This document shows positions 1-7,785 of a stretch of 64,000 nt of DNA, piece after piece. This DNA is from Streptomyces sp. NRRL S-244. GTDB taxonomy: Bacteria; Actinomycetota; Actinomycetes; Streptomycetales; Streptomycetaceae. The position numbers and the translations under genes are program-made. The first letter of the stretch is position 1. Every line of letters starts with the position of its first letter. The notes under the pieces are model-generated. The model saw nothing but the letters and a program-made list of their open reading frames with translations, made no database searches and had not been told where the DNA came from. The stretch spans positions 1 to 64,000 of the forward strand of contig NZ_JOCX01000018.1 of the NCBI RefSeq assembly GCF_000717915.1, in the 5' to 3' direction.

Positions 1-40
1 GGGGGGGGGGGGGGGAAGCGGGGGGGGGGGGGCCGGGGGG
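1..40. repeat. G homopolymer tracts at window edge
   Basis: The first 40 bases are 15 G, AAGC, 13 G, CC and 6 G. Runs this long are rare even in high-GC actinobacterial DNA. The tract could be a real G-rich spacer able to form a G-quadruplex, or a sequencing or assembly artefact at a contig edge. The sequence cannot decide between these. Confidence 0.7.
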
Positions 41-90
41 CCCGCCTTGATCCCCTGGGGGGTTTGCCGATCGCCGCCTGGTGTCGCGGC

Positions 91-1416
91 ATGTCTGTGG
101 GGGACGTTTTGTACACCTCTGTCGTCATATCCGTGATTTCGCTTGCGCTGTTCTGGATGGCCGCCTTCACGCTGTGGTGGCAGATGCACGCGTGGCGCAC
201 GCCCGAGACGCTCGCGTCCACCCGCTTCGACCGCCCCGACGGTGAGGGCCGGCTGGCGTTCTCGCTGCTCCTGCCGGCCCGGCACGAGCAGGCGGTCCTG
301 CGCCACACGATCGAGCGGCTGCTCGAATCGAGCCACGGGGACTACGAGATCATCGTGATCGTCGGGCACGACGACCCGGAGACCGCCGCCGTCGCCGAGG
401 CCGCCGCCGCGCGGGCGCCCGAGCGGGTCCGGGTCGTCGTCGACCACCACGAGGCCAAGAACAAGCCGAAGGCCCTCAACACCGCCCTGCCGCACTGCCG
501 GGGCGACATCGTCGGGGTCTTCGACGCCGAGGACCAGGTCCACCCCGAACTGCTCGCGCACGTCGACCACGCCTTCCGCTCCACCGCGGCCGACGTGGTC
601 CAGGGCGGGGTCCAGCTCATCAACTTCCACTCCTCCTGGTACAGCCTGCGCAACTGCCTGGAGTACTTCTTCTGGTTCCGCTCCCGGCTGCACCTGCACG
701 CCGAGAAGGGGTTCATCCCGCTCGGCGGCAACACCGTCTTCGTGCGCACGGAGGTGCTCCGCGAGGCCGGCGGCTGGGACCAGAACTGCCTGGCCGAGGA
801 CTGCGACCTGGGCGTACGCCTCTCCTCGGTCGGCAAGAAGGTGGTCGTCGCGTACGACTCCGACATGGTGACCCGCGAGGAGACGCCCGGATCGCTGATG
901 AGCCTGCTCAAGCAGCGCACCCGCTGGAACCAGGGCTTCCTCCAGGTCTACCGGAAGAAGGACTGGCAGCAGCTGCCCGGCAGCGGCCAGCGCTGGCTGG
1001 CGCGCTACACGCTGATGACCCCGTTCATGCAGGCCGCTTCCGGGGTGATCATCCCGCTCAACTTCGCCGTCGCGGTCCTGCTCGACGTGCCCGTCGGCAT
1101 CGCGATCATCACCTTCCTCCCGATGATCACGGCGATGGTGACGTTCGTCTTCGAGATCGTCGGCCTGCACGACTTCGGCCGCCAGTACGGGCTGCGCGTC
1201 CGCTTCGTGCACTACCTCAAGCTCGTCGTCGGCGGCCCGTTCTACCAGGTGATGCTGGCGGGCGCCGCGATCCGGGCGGTCTGGCGCGAACAGCGCGGCC
1301 GCAACGAGTGGGAGCTGACCAGTCACACCGGTGCCCACCTCGCTCCGATCAGCGCCACCGCCGCGGTCTCCACCGCCGGCGCGTCCACCGCGATCCGAGA
1401 GGACAGCCACCAGTGA
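91..1416 (+). CDS. Processive family 2 glycosyltransferase, membrane-bound
   Basis: A 441-residue inner-membrane glycosyltransferase of the cellulose/hyaluronan-synthase-like GT2 group, expected to build a polysaccharide from nucleotide sugars. One N-terminal membrane helix precedes a GT-A domain. The metal/substrate motif DAED lies at about residues 145-148, a second acidic motif (AEDCD) follows, and QRTRW at 275-279 is the Q-x-x-R-W signature of processive enzymes. Several hydrophobic helices follow before a polar tail. I chose ATG 91; a TTG at 64 is in frame but lies next to the G-rich edge and has no clear ribosome site. The stop overlaps the next start (GTGA), so the pair is translationally coupled. 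The sugar made cannot be inferred. A chitin-, cellulose- or PNAG-like product is equally open. Confidence 0.8.
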   Translation: MSVGDVLYTSVVISVISLALFWMAAFTLWWQMHAWRTPETLASTRFDRPDGEGRLAFSLLLPARHEQAVLRHTIERLLESSHGDYEIIVIVGHDDPETAAVAEAAAARAPERVRVVVDHHEAKNKPKALNTALPHCRGDIVGVFDAEDQVHPELLAHVDHAFRSTAADVVQGGVQLINFHSSWYSLRNCLEYFFWFRSRLHLHAEKGFIPLGGNTVFVRTEVLREAGGWDQNCLAEDCDLGVRLSSVGKKVVVAYDSDMVTREETPGSLMSLLKQRTRWNQGFLQVYRKKDWQQLPGSGQRWLARYTLMTPFMQAASGVIIPLNFAVAVLLDVPVGIAIITFLPMITAMVTFVFEIVGLHDFGRQYGLRVRFVHYLKLVVGGPFYQVMLAGAAIRAVWREQRGRNEWELTSHTGAHLAPISATAAVSTAGASTAIREDSHQ

Positions 1417-3128
1417 CCGCCACCCTGCCCACGGCCACTGATCCCCAGCCCGGCGCAGCCGCGGCCCTCGTCGAACCGCGCGTCCCCGCCCAGCGCGGTC
1501 CCAGCGGTCCCAGCGGCCCCGGCAGCCCCGGCAGCCGCGGCGGACTCGGGGTCCGGCCGCCCGCCCCGGCCCACCCCCTCGTCCGCTTCCGCTCCTCCCG
1601 CCCCGACCTGCTGCTCTGCGGGGCGGTCCTGCTCGCGATCGTCCTCGTCCAGGGCTGGAACATCACGCACTTCCCGACCCTGAGCGACGACGAGGGCACG
1701 TACCTCGCCCAGGCGTGGGCCGTCCAGCAGGGCGACGGCCTCGCCCACTACACGTACTGGTACGACCATCCGCCGCTCGGCTGGATACAGATAGCCGGCC
1801 TGACCTACCTGCCCTCCCTCTTCGTGCCCGACTGGATGACCGTCGCGCCGATGCGCTTCTCGATGCTCGCGGTCTCCGCCGCCAGTTCCGTGCTGATCTA
1901 CGTCCTCGCCCGCCGGCTCTGGCTGCCGCGCTGGGCGGCCGGACTCGCGATGGCCCTCTTCGGGCTCTCCCCGCTCTCCGTCGTGCTCCAGCGGGAGATA
2001 TTCCTCGACAACCTCGCCGTGATGTGGATGCTGCTGGCCTTCTGCCTGGCCGCGTCCCCCAGCCGTCACCTGTGGCACCACTTCGGATCGGGACTCGCCG
2101 CCGCCACCGCCGTCCTGACCAAGGAGACGATGCTGGTGGTGCTCCCGGCACTGCTGGTGACCATGTGGCGCCACAGCCACCGCGACACCCGCAAGTTCGC
2201 CGTCACCGGGGCCGTCACCGCCTGCGCGCTCATCGGGCTCTCGTACCCCCTGTACGCGCTGCTCAACAGCGAGCTGCTGCCCGGCGCCGGGCACGTCTCG
2301 CTGATCGACGGCATCACGTACCAGATGAGCCGGCCGGGCTCGGGCTTCATCCTCACCCCCGGCTCCGGTTCGAACGGCGTGTTCCGGTCCTGGCTGTACT
2401 ACGACACCGTCCTGCCGCTCGGCGGGCTGGCCGGAGCGCTCCTGCTGCTCGCCACCCTCCGCTGGTCCGTCACCGCCCGCGCGCTCGCCGGCCCGGCGCT
2501 CGCCGCCGTGCTCCTCGCCGCCGTCGCGATGCGGCCCTCCGGCTACCTGCCCGCGATGTACGTGATCCAGGCGCTGCCGTTCCTCGCGCTGGTCCTCGCC
2601 GGGGGCGCGGCCAGCGTCACGCACGCCGTACTGCGCCGCCGCCGCGCGCCGGGGGAGCGCCGGGCCCTCACGTACGGGCGCCGGGTGCTGATCGGCGTAC
2701 TCGCCGCGGCCGCCGCGGTGTACGTCCTGCCGCGCTGGTACGAGGGCAACCGCACCGCGCTCACCGCCGACGCGAACGCCCCGTACCGGCAGGCCGCCGC
2801 CTGGCTCGGCCGGGAGGTCCCCGACCCCGGGCGCACCCGGGTCCTGGTCGACGACGCGCTGTGGCTGGACGCCGTGCACCACGGCTTCGAGCCCGGGCTC
2901 GGCGCCATCTGGTTCTACAAGGCGGACCTCGACCCCGCCGTCACCCGGACCCTGCCGCGCGGCTGGCGCGACATCGACTACGTCGTCTCCTCACCCACCG
3001 TCCGCCGCGACGCGGTGGACCTGCCCAACGTGAAGGCCGCGCTGGAGCATTCGACGGCCGTGGCCGTCTTCGGCTCCGGCGAGGACCGCATCGAGATCCG
3101 CAGGACCGACCGAGCCGACGGGAGCTGA
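1413..3128 (+). CDS. GT39/ArnT-like polytopic glycosyltransferase
   Basis: A 571-residue multi-spanning membrane protein of the protein-mannosyltransferase/ArnT fold (GT-C). A disordered Pro/Gly-rich N-terminus of about 60 residues is followed by the first helix, then the loop motif SDDEGTYL with the acidic pair typical of GT39 catalysis, and WYDHPPLG, the usual second loop signature. About ten further hydrophobic helices and a soluble C-terminal part follow. Such enzymes transfer a sugar from a polyprenyl-phosphate donor on the outer face of the membrane. GTG 1413 overlaps the previous stop by four bases, so the longer in-frame extension upstream is not used. The next gene is a plausible donor-synthesising partner. 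The acceptor is unknown. Confidence 0.8.
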   Translation: MTATLPTATDPQPGAAAALVEPRVPAQRGPSGPSGPGSPGSRGGLGVRPPAPAHPLVRFRSSRPDLLLCGAVLLAIVLVQGWNITHFPTLSDDEGTYLAQAWAVQQGDGLAHYTYWYDHPPLGWIQIAGLTYLPSLFVPDWMTVAPMRFSMLAVSAASSVLIYVLARRLWLPRWAAGLAMALFGLSPLSVVLQREIFLDNLAVMWMLLAFCLAASPSRHLWHHFGSGLAAATAVLTKETMLVVLPALLVTMWRHSHRDTRKFAVTGAVTACALIGLSYPLYALLNSELLPGAGHVSLIDGITYQMSRPGSGFILTPGSGSNGVFRSWLYYDTVLPLGGLAGALLLLATLRWSVTARALAGPALAAVLLAAVAMRPSGYLPAMYVIQALPFLALVLAGGAASVTHAVLRRRRAPGERRALTYGRRVLIGVLAAAAAVYVLPRWYEGNRTALTADANAPYRQAAAWLGREVPDPGRTRVLVDDALWLDAVHHGFEPGLGAIWFYKADLDPAVTRTLPRGWRDIDYVVSSPTVRRDAVDLPNVKAALEHSTAVAVFGSGEDRIEIRRTDRADGS

Positions 3129-3134
3129 TCCGCC

Positions 3135-4352
3135 ATGAGCGAGGACCTGTGGACCCCGCATGCCCTGAGCGATCCGGAAACTTCCATTCCGCATGAGGGG
3201 GAGGCGGAAGCGGGCAGCGTGACGGCGGGCAGCGTCACCCTCATCATCCCGACCTTCAACGAGGCGGGGAACATCGGCGAGTTGCTGAGCCGGCTCGCCG
3301 ACTCGCTCCCCGCCCGCCTGTCCTGCGAGGTGCTGTTCGTGGACGACTCCACGGACGACACCCCGGCCGTCGTCGAGAAGGCCGCCCTCGACCTGCCCTT
3401 CCCCGTCTGCGTCCTGCACCGCGAGCGGCCGGACGGTGGCCTCGGCGGCGCCGTCGTCGAGGGCCTGAAGCGGGCGGACACCGACTGGATCGTCGTCATG
3501 GACGCCGACCTCCAGCACCCGCCCCACCTGGTGCCCGAGCTCGTCGGCGAGGGCGAGCGCACCGGCGCCGACCTCGTCGTCGCCTCCCGCTACATCCCCG
3601 GCGGCAGCCGGGCCGGACTCGCCGGGAACTACCGCATCGCCGTCTCGCGCGGCGCGACCTGGCTCACCAAGGGGCTCTTCCCGCGCGCCCTGCGCGGGAT
3701 CAGCGATCCGATGAGCGGCTTCTTCGCCATGCGCCGCCGGTCGGTCACCTCGGACGCCCTCAAACCCCTCGGCTACAAGATCCTGCTGGAGCTCGCGGTC
3801 CGCAGCCGGCCCGCCAAGGTCGCCGAGGTGCCCTTCGTCTTCCAGGACCGCTACTCGGGGGAGTCCAAGTCCGGTGCCCGCGAGGGGCTGCGGTTCCTCG
3901 CCCACCTCGCCGCGCTGCGCTCCGCGACCCCGCTGGCCCGGATGATCGGCTTCGGGCTGATCGGGCTCTCCGGCTTCGTCCCGAACCTGTTCGCGCTGTG
4001 GCTGCTCACGCACGCCGGGGTGCACTACCTGCCGGCCGAGATCGCCGCCAACCAGGCCGGGGTGCTCTGGAACTTCGTCCTCATCGAGACCCTGCTCTTC
4101 CGCGACCGGCGCCGCCACCGCCACTGGGCGGACCGGGTCGGCCGCTTCGCCCTGCTGGCCAACGCCGACCTGCTGCTGCGCATCCCGCTGATCGCCCTGT
4201 TCGTCGGCAGGTTCGGCGTGGAGGTGCTGCCCGCCACGGCCCTGGCCCTGGTCACCACCTTCGTCCTGCGCTTCGCCGCCACCGAGGCCCTCGTCTACCT
4301 CCCGCGGGGGACCCGTACCGCGACCCGTATCGCACGCACCACCAGGAGTTGA
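3135..4352 (+). CDS. Polyprenyl-phosphate glycosyltransferase fused to GtrA domain
   Basis: A 405-residue protein. Residues from about 35 to 270 are a DPM1-type GT2 domain (IIPTFNE at the nucleotide-binding start, MDADLQHPP as the DxD motif, PMSGFFAMRR further on). Residues from about 275 to 390 form a four-helix GtrA membrane domain. The family makes polyprenyl-phosphate-linked mannose or glucose at the cytoplasmic face, and GtrA domains are associated with flipping or anchoring the lipid-linked sugar. The gene starts at ATG 3135, six bases after the GT39 gene, with GGAG at 3121. The order suggests that it supplies the donor lipid for the preceding GT39 enzyme; this is inference from context. 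Confidence 0.82.
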   Translation: MSEDLWTPHALSDPETSIPHEGEAEAGSVTAGSVTLIIPTFNEAGNIGELLSRLADSLPARLSCEVLFVDDSTDDTPAVVEKAALDLPFPVCVLHRERPDGGLGGAVVEGLKRADTDWIVVMDADLQHPPHLVPELVGEGERTGADLVVASRYIPGGSRAGLAGNYRIAVSRGATWLTKGLFPRALRGISDPMSGFFAMRRRSVTSDALKPLGYKILLELAVRSRPAKVAEVPFVFQDRYSGESKSGAREGLRFLAHLAALRSATPLARMIGFGLIGLSGFVPNLFALWLLTHAGVHYLPAEIAANQAGVLWNFVLIETLLFRDRRRHRHWADRVGRFALLANADLLLRIPLIALFVGRFGVEVLPATALALVTTFVLRFAATEALVYLPRGTRTATRIARTTRS

Positions 4353-4398
4353 GCCGCACAGAGCCGCCGCACAGCACAGAACAGAAGGGAACTCGTCC

Positions 4399-6822
4399 AT
4401 GCCAGCGAACATCCGGCGGAAGGCCGGGCGGCGCGCCGCCCTGGCCGCCGTCGGGGCGATGACCGCGGGCCTGCTGCTCACCGCACCGCAGCAGGCCACG
4501 GCCGGACCGCCCAATCTGCTCACCAATTCCGGTTTCGAGACCGCCGGCGCACCCGGCGAGGACATGCCGTCCTGCTGGGAGAAGTCCGGCTGGGGCGACA
4601 ACGACTTCACCTACGCCACCGTCGCCGACGCGCACAGCGGCACCAAGGCCATGAAGGTCTCGCTCACCCGCCGCCTCAGCGGAGACCGCAAGGCGCTCGT
4701 GACCGAGAACCCCACCTGCGCGCCCACCGTCGTACCGGGCAAGCAGTACGACCTGTCCGCCTGGTACAAGTCGAACACCCCGGACGTGTCGGTGACCGTG
4801 TTCCGCCACGACGCCACCGCGGGCTGGCAGTACTGGACCGACCTGCAGAATCCGCCGGTCAGCGCCGGATGGGCGCGCACGGAGGTCCGTACGCCCGCCG
4901 TCCCGCCCGGCACCGACAAGATCACGTGGGGGCTCTCGGTCTACGGGGTGGGCACGCTCACCACCGACGACTACACACTGGAGGAGGTGGGCGCGGCCCC
5001 GCCGCAGCCGGGCTGCACGGGCACGCCAGACGAGTGCGCCAAGGGCAAGTGGGAGGTGATCCCGGCCAAGAACCCCGTGCGCTCGATGCACGCCGTCGTG
5101 CTCAAGAACGGCAAGGTGCTGCTGATCGCGGGCTCGGGCAACGACATCGCCCAGTTCAACGCGGGCACGTTCACCTCGGCCGTGTACGACCCGGCGAACG
5201 GGTCCTTCAAGACGATCCCCACGCCGGTGGACATGTTCTGCTCGGGCCACGTGCAGCTGTCGGACGGCCGGGTGCTGGTCATGAGCGGCAACAAGGGGTA
5301 CCCGTCCGCCGACGGCAAGGTCGGCTACCAGGGGCTGAAGGACAGTTACGTCTTCGACCCGGCGACCGAGGCGTACACCAAGACCAACGACCTGAACGGC
5401 GGGCACTGGTACCCGTCGGCGACGATCCTCGGCAACGGCGACGTGATCTCCTTCGGCGGTCTGAAGGAGGACTCGACGGGCAACGTCACCGCGGAGAAGT
5501 TCTCGGCGGCGCAGGGCAAGTGGCTGCCGATGAACGAGGTCAACCAGACCTGGTCGTACTGGGGCCTGTACCCGTCGATGATCCTGATGCAGGACGGGCG
5601 GCTCTTCTACTCCGGCAGCCACACCTTCGGCAACGGCACGCAGGGCAGCGGCGCGTCGATCTACGACTACAACGCGAACACGATCACGGACGTGCCCGGG
5701 CTGCGCAAGAAGGACGAGCGCGACGAGTCGGCGAGCGTGCTGCTGCCGCCCGCCCAGGACCAGCGGGTCCTGACGATCGGCGGCGGCAACAACGAGTCCA
5801 ACCCGGCGGCGAACCGGCTCACCGAGCTGATCGACCTCAAGGCGGCGAGCCCCGCGTACACCGCCGGGCCGGACCTGCCGCAGGGCCTGGTCGACGTGGG
5901 CGGGGTCAAGCGGGCGCAGACCGGGGCCGAGGGCAAGATGTACGTGTCGGCCGTACTGCTGCCGGACGGCAAGGTGCTGGAGACGGGCGGCGGGCTGCAC
6001 GACCGGGCCGACCCGGTGTTCGAGGCCTCGTTCTTCGACCCGGTGACCAACACCTACAAGGCCGGACTGCCGGCCGACCCGATCCCGCGGACGTACCACT
6101 CGGGCGCCTTCCTGCTGCCCGACGGGCGGGTCATGACGGTCGGCGACAACCCGGGCAACGGCACGTACAACAACAACGTGTCGATCTACACCCCGCCGTA
6201 CCTCTTCAAGGGCGCACGCCCCAAGCTCACCTCGGTGATCGACACGCAGTGGGTGTACGGGGACACGCAGCGGATCACCGTCGACCGGCCGATCGCCAAG
6301 GCGGAGCTGATCCGTCCGGCGGCGGTCACGCACTCCTCGGACCCGAACCAGCGGTACGTGGACCTGCCGTTGTCGGTGATCAACAACACGACCGTCGACC
6401 TCAACGTCACCAGCAACCCGAACCTGGCGCCGCCCGGCTGGTACATGCTCTTCGGGGTCGACGCGAACGGCATCCCGTCGGTGGCGACCTGGGTGCACCT
6501 GGGCGGCGCGTCGGCGCTCGCGGCCACGGAGGAGGCCCCGTCCCCGCACGTCCACGAGTTCGCGGACGCGCCGCAGGCGGCCCCGAAGCAGAACCCCGGG
6601 AAGCGGGACTCGGCGCCGGTCGCCCCGAGCGTGGCCGGCTGCGACCGGCACTACGGGACGGCGAGCCAGTGCGTGCCGACGAAGTTCCCGGCGGAGGTGA
6701 AGGAGACGACGAAGGCCCGCTGCGACTGGCTGGCCTCCCACCAGTACCCGAAGCGCATGAAGGTCAACGGCAGTGACCCGCTGCGCCTGGACCCGGACGG
6801 CGACGGCTACGCCTGCACGTAG
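4399..6822 (+). CDS. Secreted galactose-oxidase-like copper radical oxidase
   Basis: An 807-residue exported protein. A twin-arginine-like N-terminus (several Arg, then a hydrophobic stretch ending near AGP) precedes a carbohydrate-binding-like beta domain (residues about 35-200), a kelch beta-propeller and a C-terminal DUF1929-type domain. The residues that build the copper/Tyr-Cys cofactor in galactose oxidase and GlxA all have counterparts: Cys281 (MFCSGH), Tyr338 (HWYPSAT), Tyr566-His567 (RTYHSGAF) and His645 (VTHSSDPNQRY). The last 60 residues carry Cys pairs and DPDGDGYACT, an Excalibur-like calcium-binding ending. It follows three glycosyltransferase genes, 46 bases downstream with AGAAGGGAA as ribosome site. 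Expected role: oxidation of a primary alcohol on a surface glycan, producing H2O2. It is longer than GlxA (about 645 residues) because of the extra binding and Excalibur modules. Confidence 0.82.
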   Translation: MPANIRRKAGRRAALAAVGAMTAGLLLTAPQQATAGPPNLLTNSGFETAGAPGEDMPSCWEKSGWGDNDFTYATVADAHSGTKAMKVSLTRRLSGDRKALVTENPTCAPTVVPGKQYDLSAWYKSNTPDVSVTVFRHDATAGWQYWTDLQNPPVSAGWARTEVRTPAVPPGTDKITWGLSVYGVGTLTTDDYTLEEVGAAPPQPGCTGTPDECAKGKWEVIPAKNPVRSMHAVVLKNGKVLLIAGSGNDIAQFNAGTFTSAVYDPANGSFKTIPTPVDMFCSGHVQLSDGRVLVMSGNKGYPSADGKVGYQGLKDSYVFDPATEAYTKTNDLNGGHWYPSATILGNGDVISFGGLKEDSTGNVTAEKFSAAQGKWLPMNEVNQTWSYWGLYPSMILMQDGRLFYSGSHTFGNGTQGSGASIYDYNANTITDVPGLRKKDERDESASVLLPPAQDQRVLTIGGGNNESNPAANRLTELIDLKAASPAYTAGPDLPQGLVDVGGVKRAQTGAEGKMYVSAVLLPDGKVLETGGGLHDRADPVFEASFFDPVTNTYKAGLPADPIPRTYHSGAFLLPDGRVMTVGDNPGNGTYNNNVSIYTPPYLFKGARPKLTSVIDTQWVYGDTQRITVDRPIAKAELIRPAAVTHSSDPNQRYVDLPLSVINNTTVDLNVTSNPNLAPPGWYMLFGVDANGIPSVATWVHLGGASALAATEEAPSPHVHEFADAPQAAPKQNPGKRDSAPVAPSVAGCDRHYGTASQCVPTKFPAEVKETTKARCDWLASHQYPKRMKVNGSDPLRLDPDGDGYACT

Positions 6823-6846
6823 CCGCACCCGGCCGCACCGGCAGAA

Positions 6847-6879
6847 CGGAGCCCCGCCGCACGCCGCGACGGGGCTCCG
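6847..6879. terminator. Bidirectional terminator hairpin
   Basis: Perfect 10-bp inverted repeat (cggagccccg / cggggctccg) with a 13-base loop between two convergent genes. There is no T-run, which is usual for Streptomyces. Confidence 0.75.
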
Positions 6880-6896
6880 CTGGTGCCGGTGCCCGG

Positions 6897-7574
6897 CTAG
6901 TGCTGGTACGCGGCGAGCGAGATGCCGACGTAGTGGGCGACGAAGGCGGCCAGGGTCAGGGAGTGGAAGACCTCGTGGAACCCGAAGAAGCGGGGCGAGG
7001 GGTTCGGGCGCTTGATCCCGTAGATCACGCCGCCCGCGCTGTAGAGGAGCCCGCCGACGATCACCAGGACCAGGACGGCGATGCCGCCGGTGCGCAGGAA
7101 GTCGGGGAGGAAGAAGACCGCCGCCCAGCCCATCGCTATGTAGCAGGGGGTGTACAGCCAGCGCGGTGCGCCGACCCAGAAGACGCGGAAGGCGATGCCG
7201 GCCGCGGCGGCGATCCACACCGCCCACAGGAGCGTCCGTCCGGTGGAGGGAGGGAGCAGGAGCACCGTCAGCGGGGTATAGGTCCCTGCGATGATCAGAA
7301 AAATGTTGGCGTGGTCGAGACGCCGCAGAATGGCCTCACCCCGCGGACCCCAGGTGCCGCGGTGGTACACCGCGCTGACGCCGAACAGCAGGCAGGCCGT
7401 GAGGATGTACACCCCGCACGCCACCCGCGCCCGCGTGGACTCGGTGAAAGCCATCAGCACCAGCCCCGCGACGACCACGGCAGGGAACATCCCGGTGTGC
7501 AGCCAGCCGCGCATCAGCGGCTTGGCCTCCGGTGCGGCCGGAGCGGCGGCGGCGTCAGAAGTCATGACCGCCAT
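6897..7574 (-). CDS. trhA: TrhA/hemolysin III (PAQR) family membrane protein
   Basis: A 225-residue protein with seven predicted membrane helices and the HlyIII/PAQR hallmarks: YHRGTW in the second third, the DHANIF segment, and a late motif HEVFHSLTLAAFVAHY with conserved His residues. The family is linked to membrane fluidity homeostasis in Bacillus and was named after a haemolysin, but haemolysis is not its likely role here. ATG 7574 is used; an internal ATG three codons later is possible. An 18-bp perfect palindrome (7578-7595) touches the start region and is a likely operator. Confidence 0.88.
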   Translation of the reverse strand: MAVMTSDAAAAPAAPEAKPLMRGWLHTGMFPAVVVAGLVLMAFTESTRARVACGVYILTACLLFGVSAVYHRGTWGPRGEAILRRLDHANIFLIIAGTYTPLTVLLLPPSTGRTLLWAVWIAAAAGIAFRVFWVGAPRWLYTPCYIAMGWAAVFFLPDFLRTGGIAVLVLVIVGGLLYSAGGVIYGIKRPNPSPRFFGFHEVFHSLTLAAFVAHYVGISLAAYQH

Positions 7575-7577
7575 GCT

Positions 7578-7595
7578 ACCTACGGGTCCGTAGGT
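7578..7595. promoter_or_regulatory. Perfect 18-bp palindrome in trhA upstream region
   Basis: ACCTACGG-GT-CCGTAGGT is a perfect 8+8 inverted repeat starting four bases upstream of the trhA ATG, between trhA (minus) and PEPCK (plus). Its size and symmetry fit a TetR-type dimer operator. No TetR gene adjoins it, so the regulator would be encoded elsewhere. Confidence 0.55.
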
Positions 7596-7785
7596 TTCCG
7601 TTAGTGCGCTTTACGGAAGATTGACGGGAGTGGCGATGCTCACGTGAGAGGCCCCCTGGACATATGCGCACACGCACCGGATGATCAGATGAGTGCGGTC
7701 GGCACCGGATGAGCGGAGCGCGAAGCATCCGGGTCGCAGCCCCCACGGGGCAAACACCAAACACACCCCTCAACAAGGAGCAATC

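Noticed and set aside
1323..2882. Long minus-strand open frame opposite the GT39 gene
   Set aside because: Composition is Gly/Arg/Glu-rich with no domain, as expected from high-GC third-position bias; the plus-strand gene explains it.
4252..7227. 991-codon minus-strand open frame across the oxidase gene
   Set aside because: It spans several real genes, is Arg/Val/Asp-biased and has no recognisable domain.
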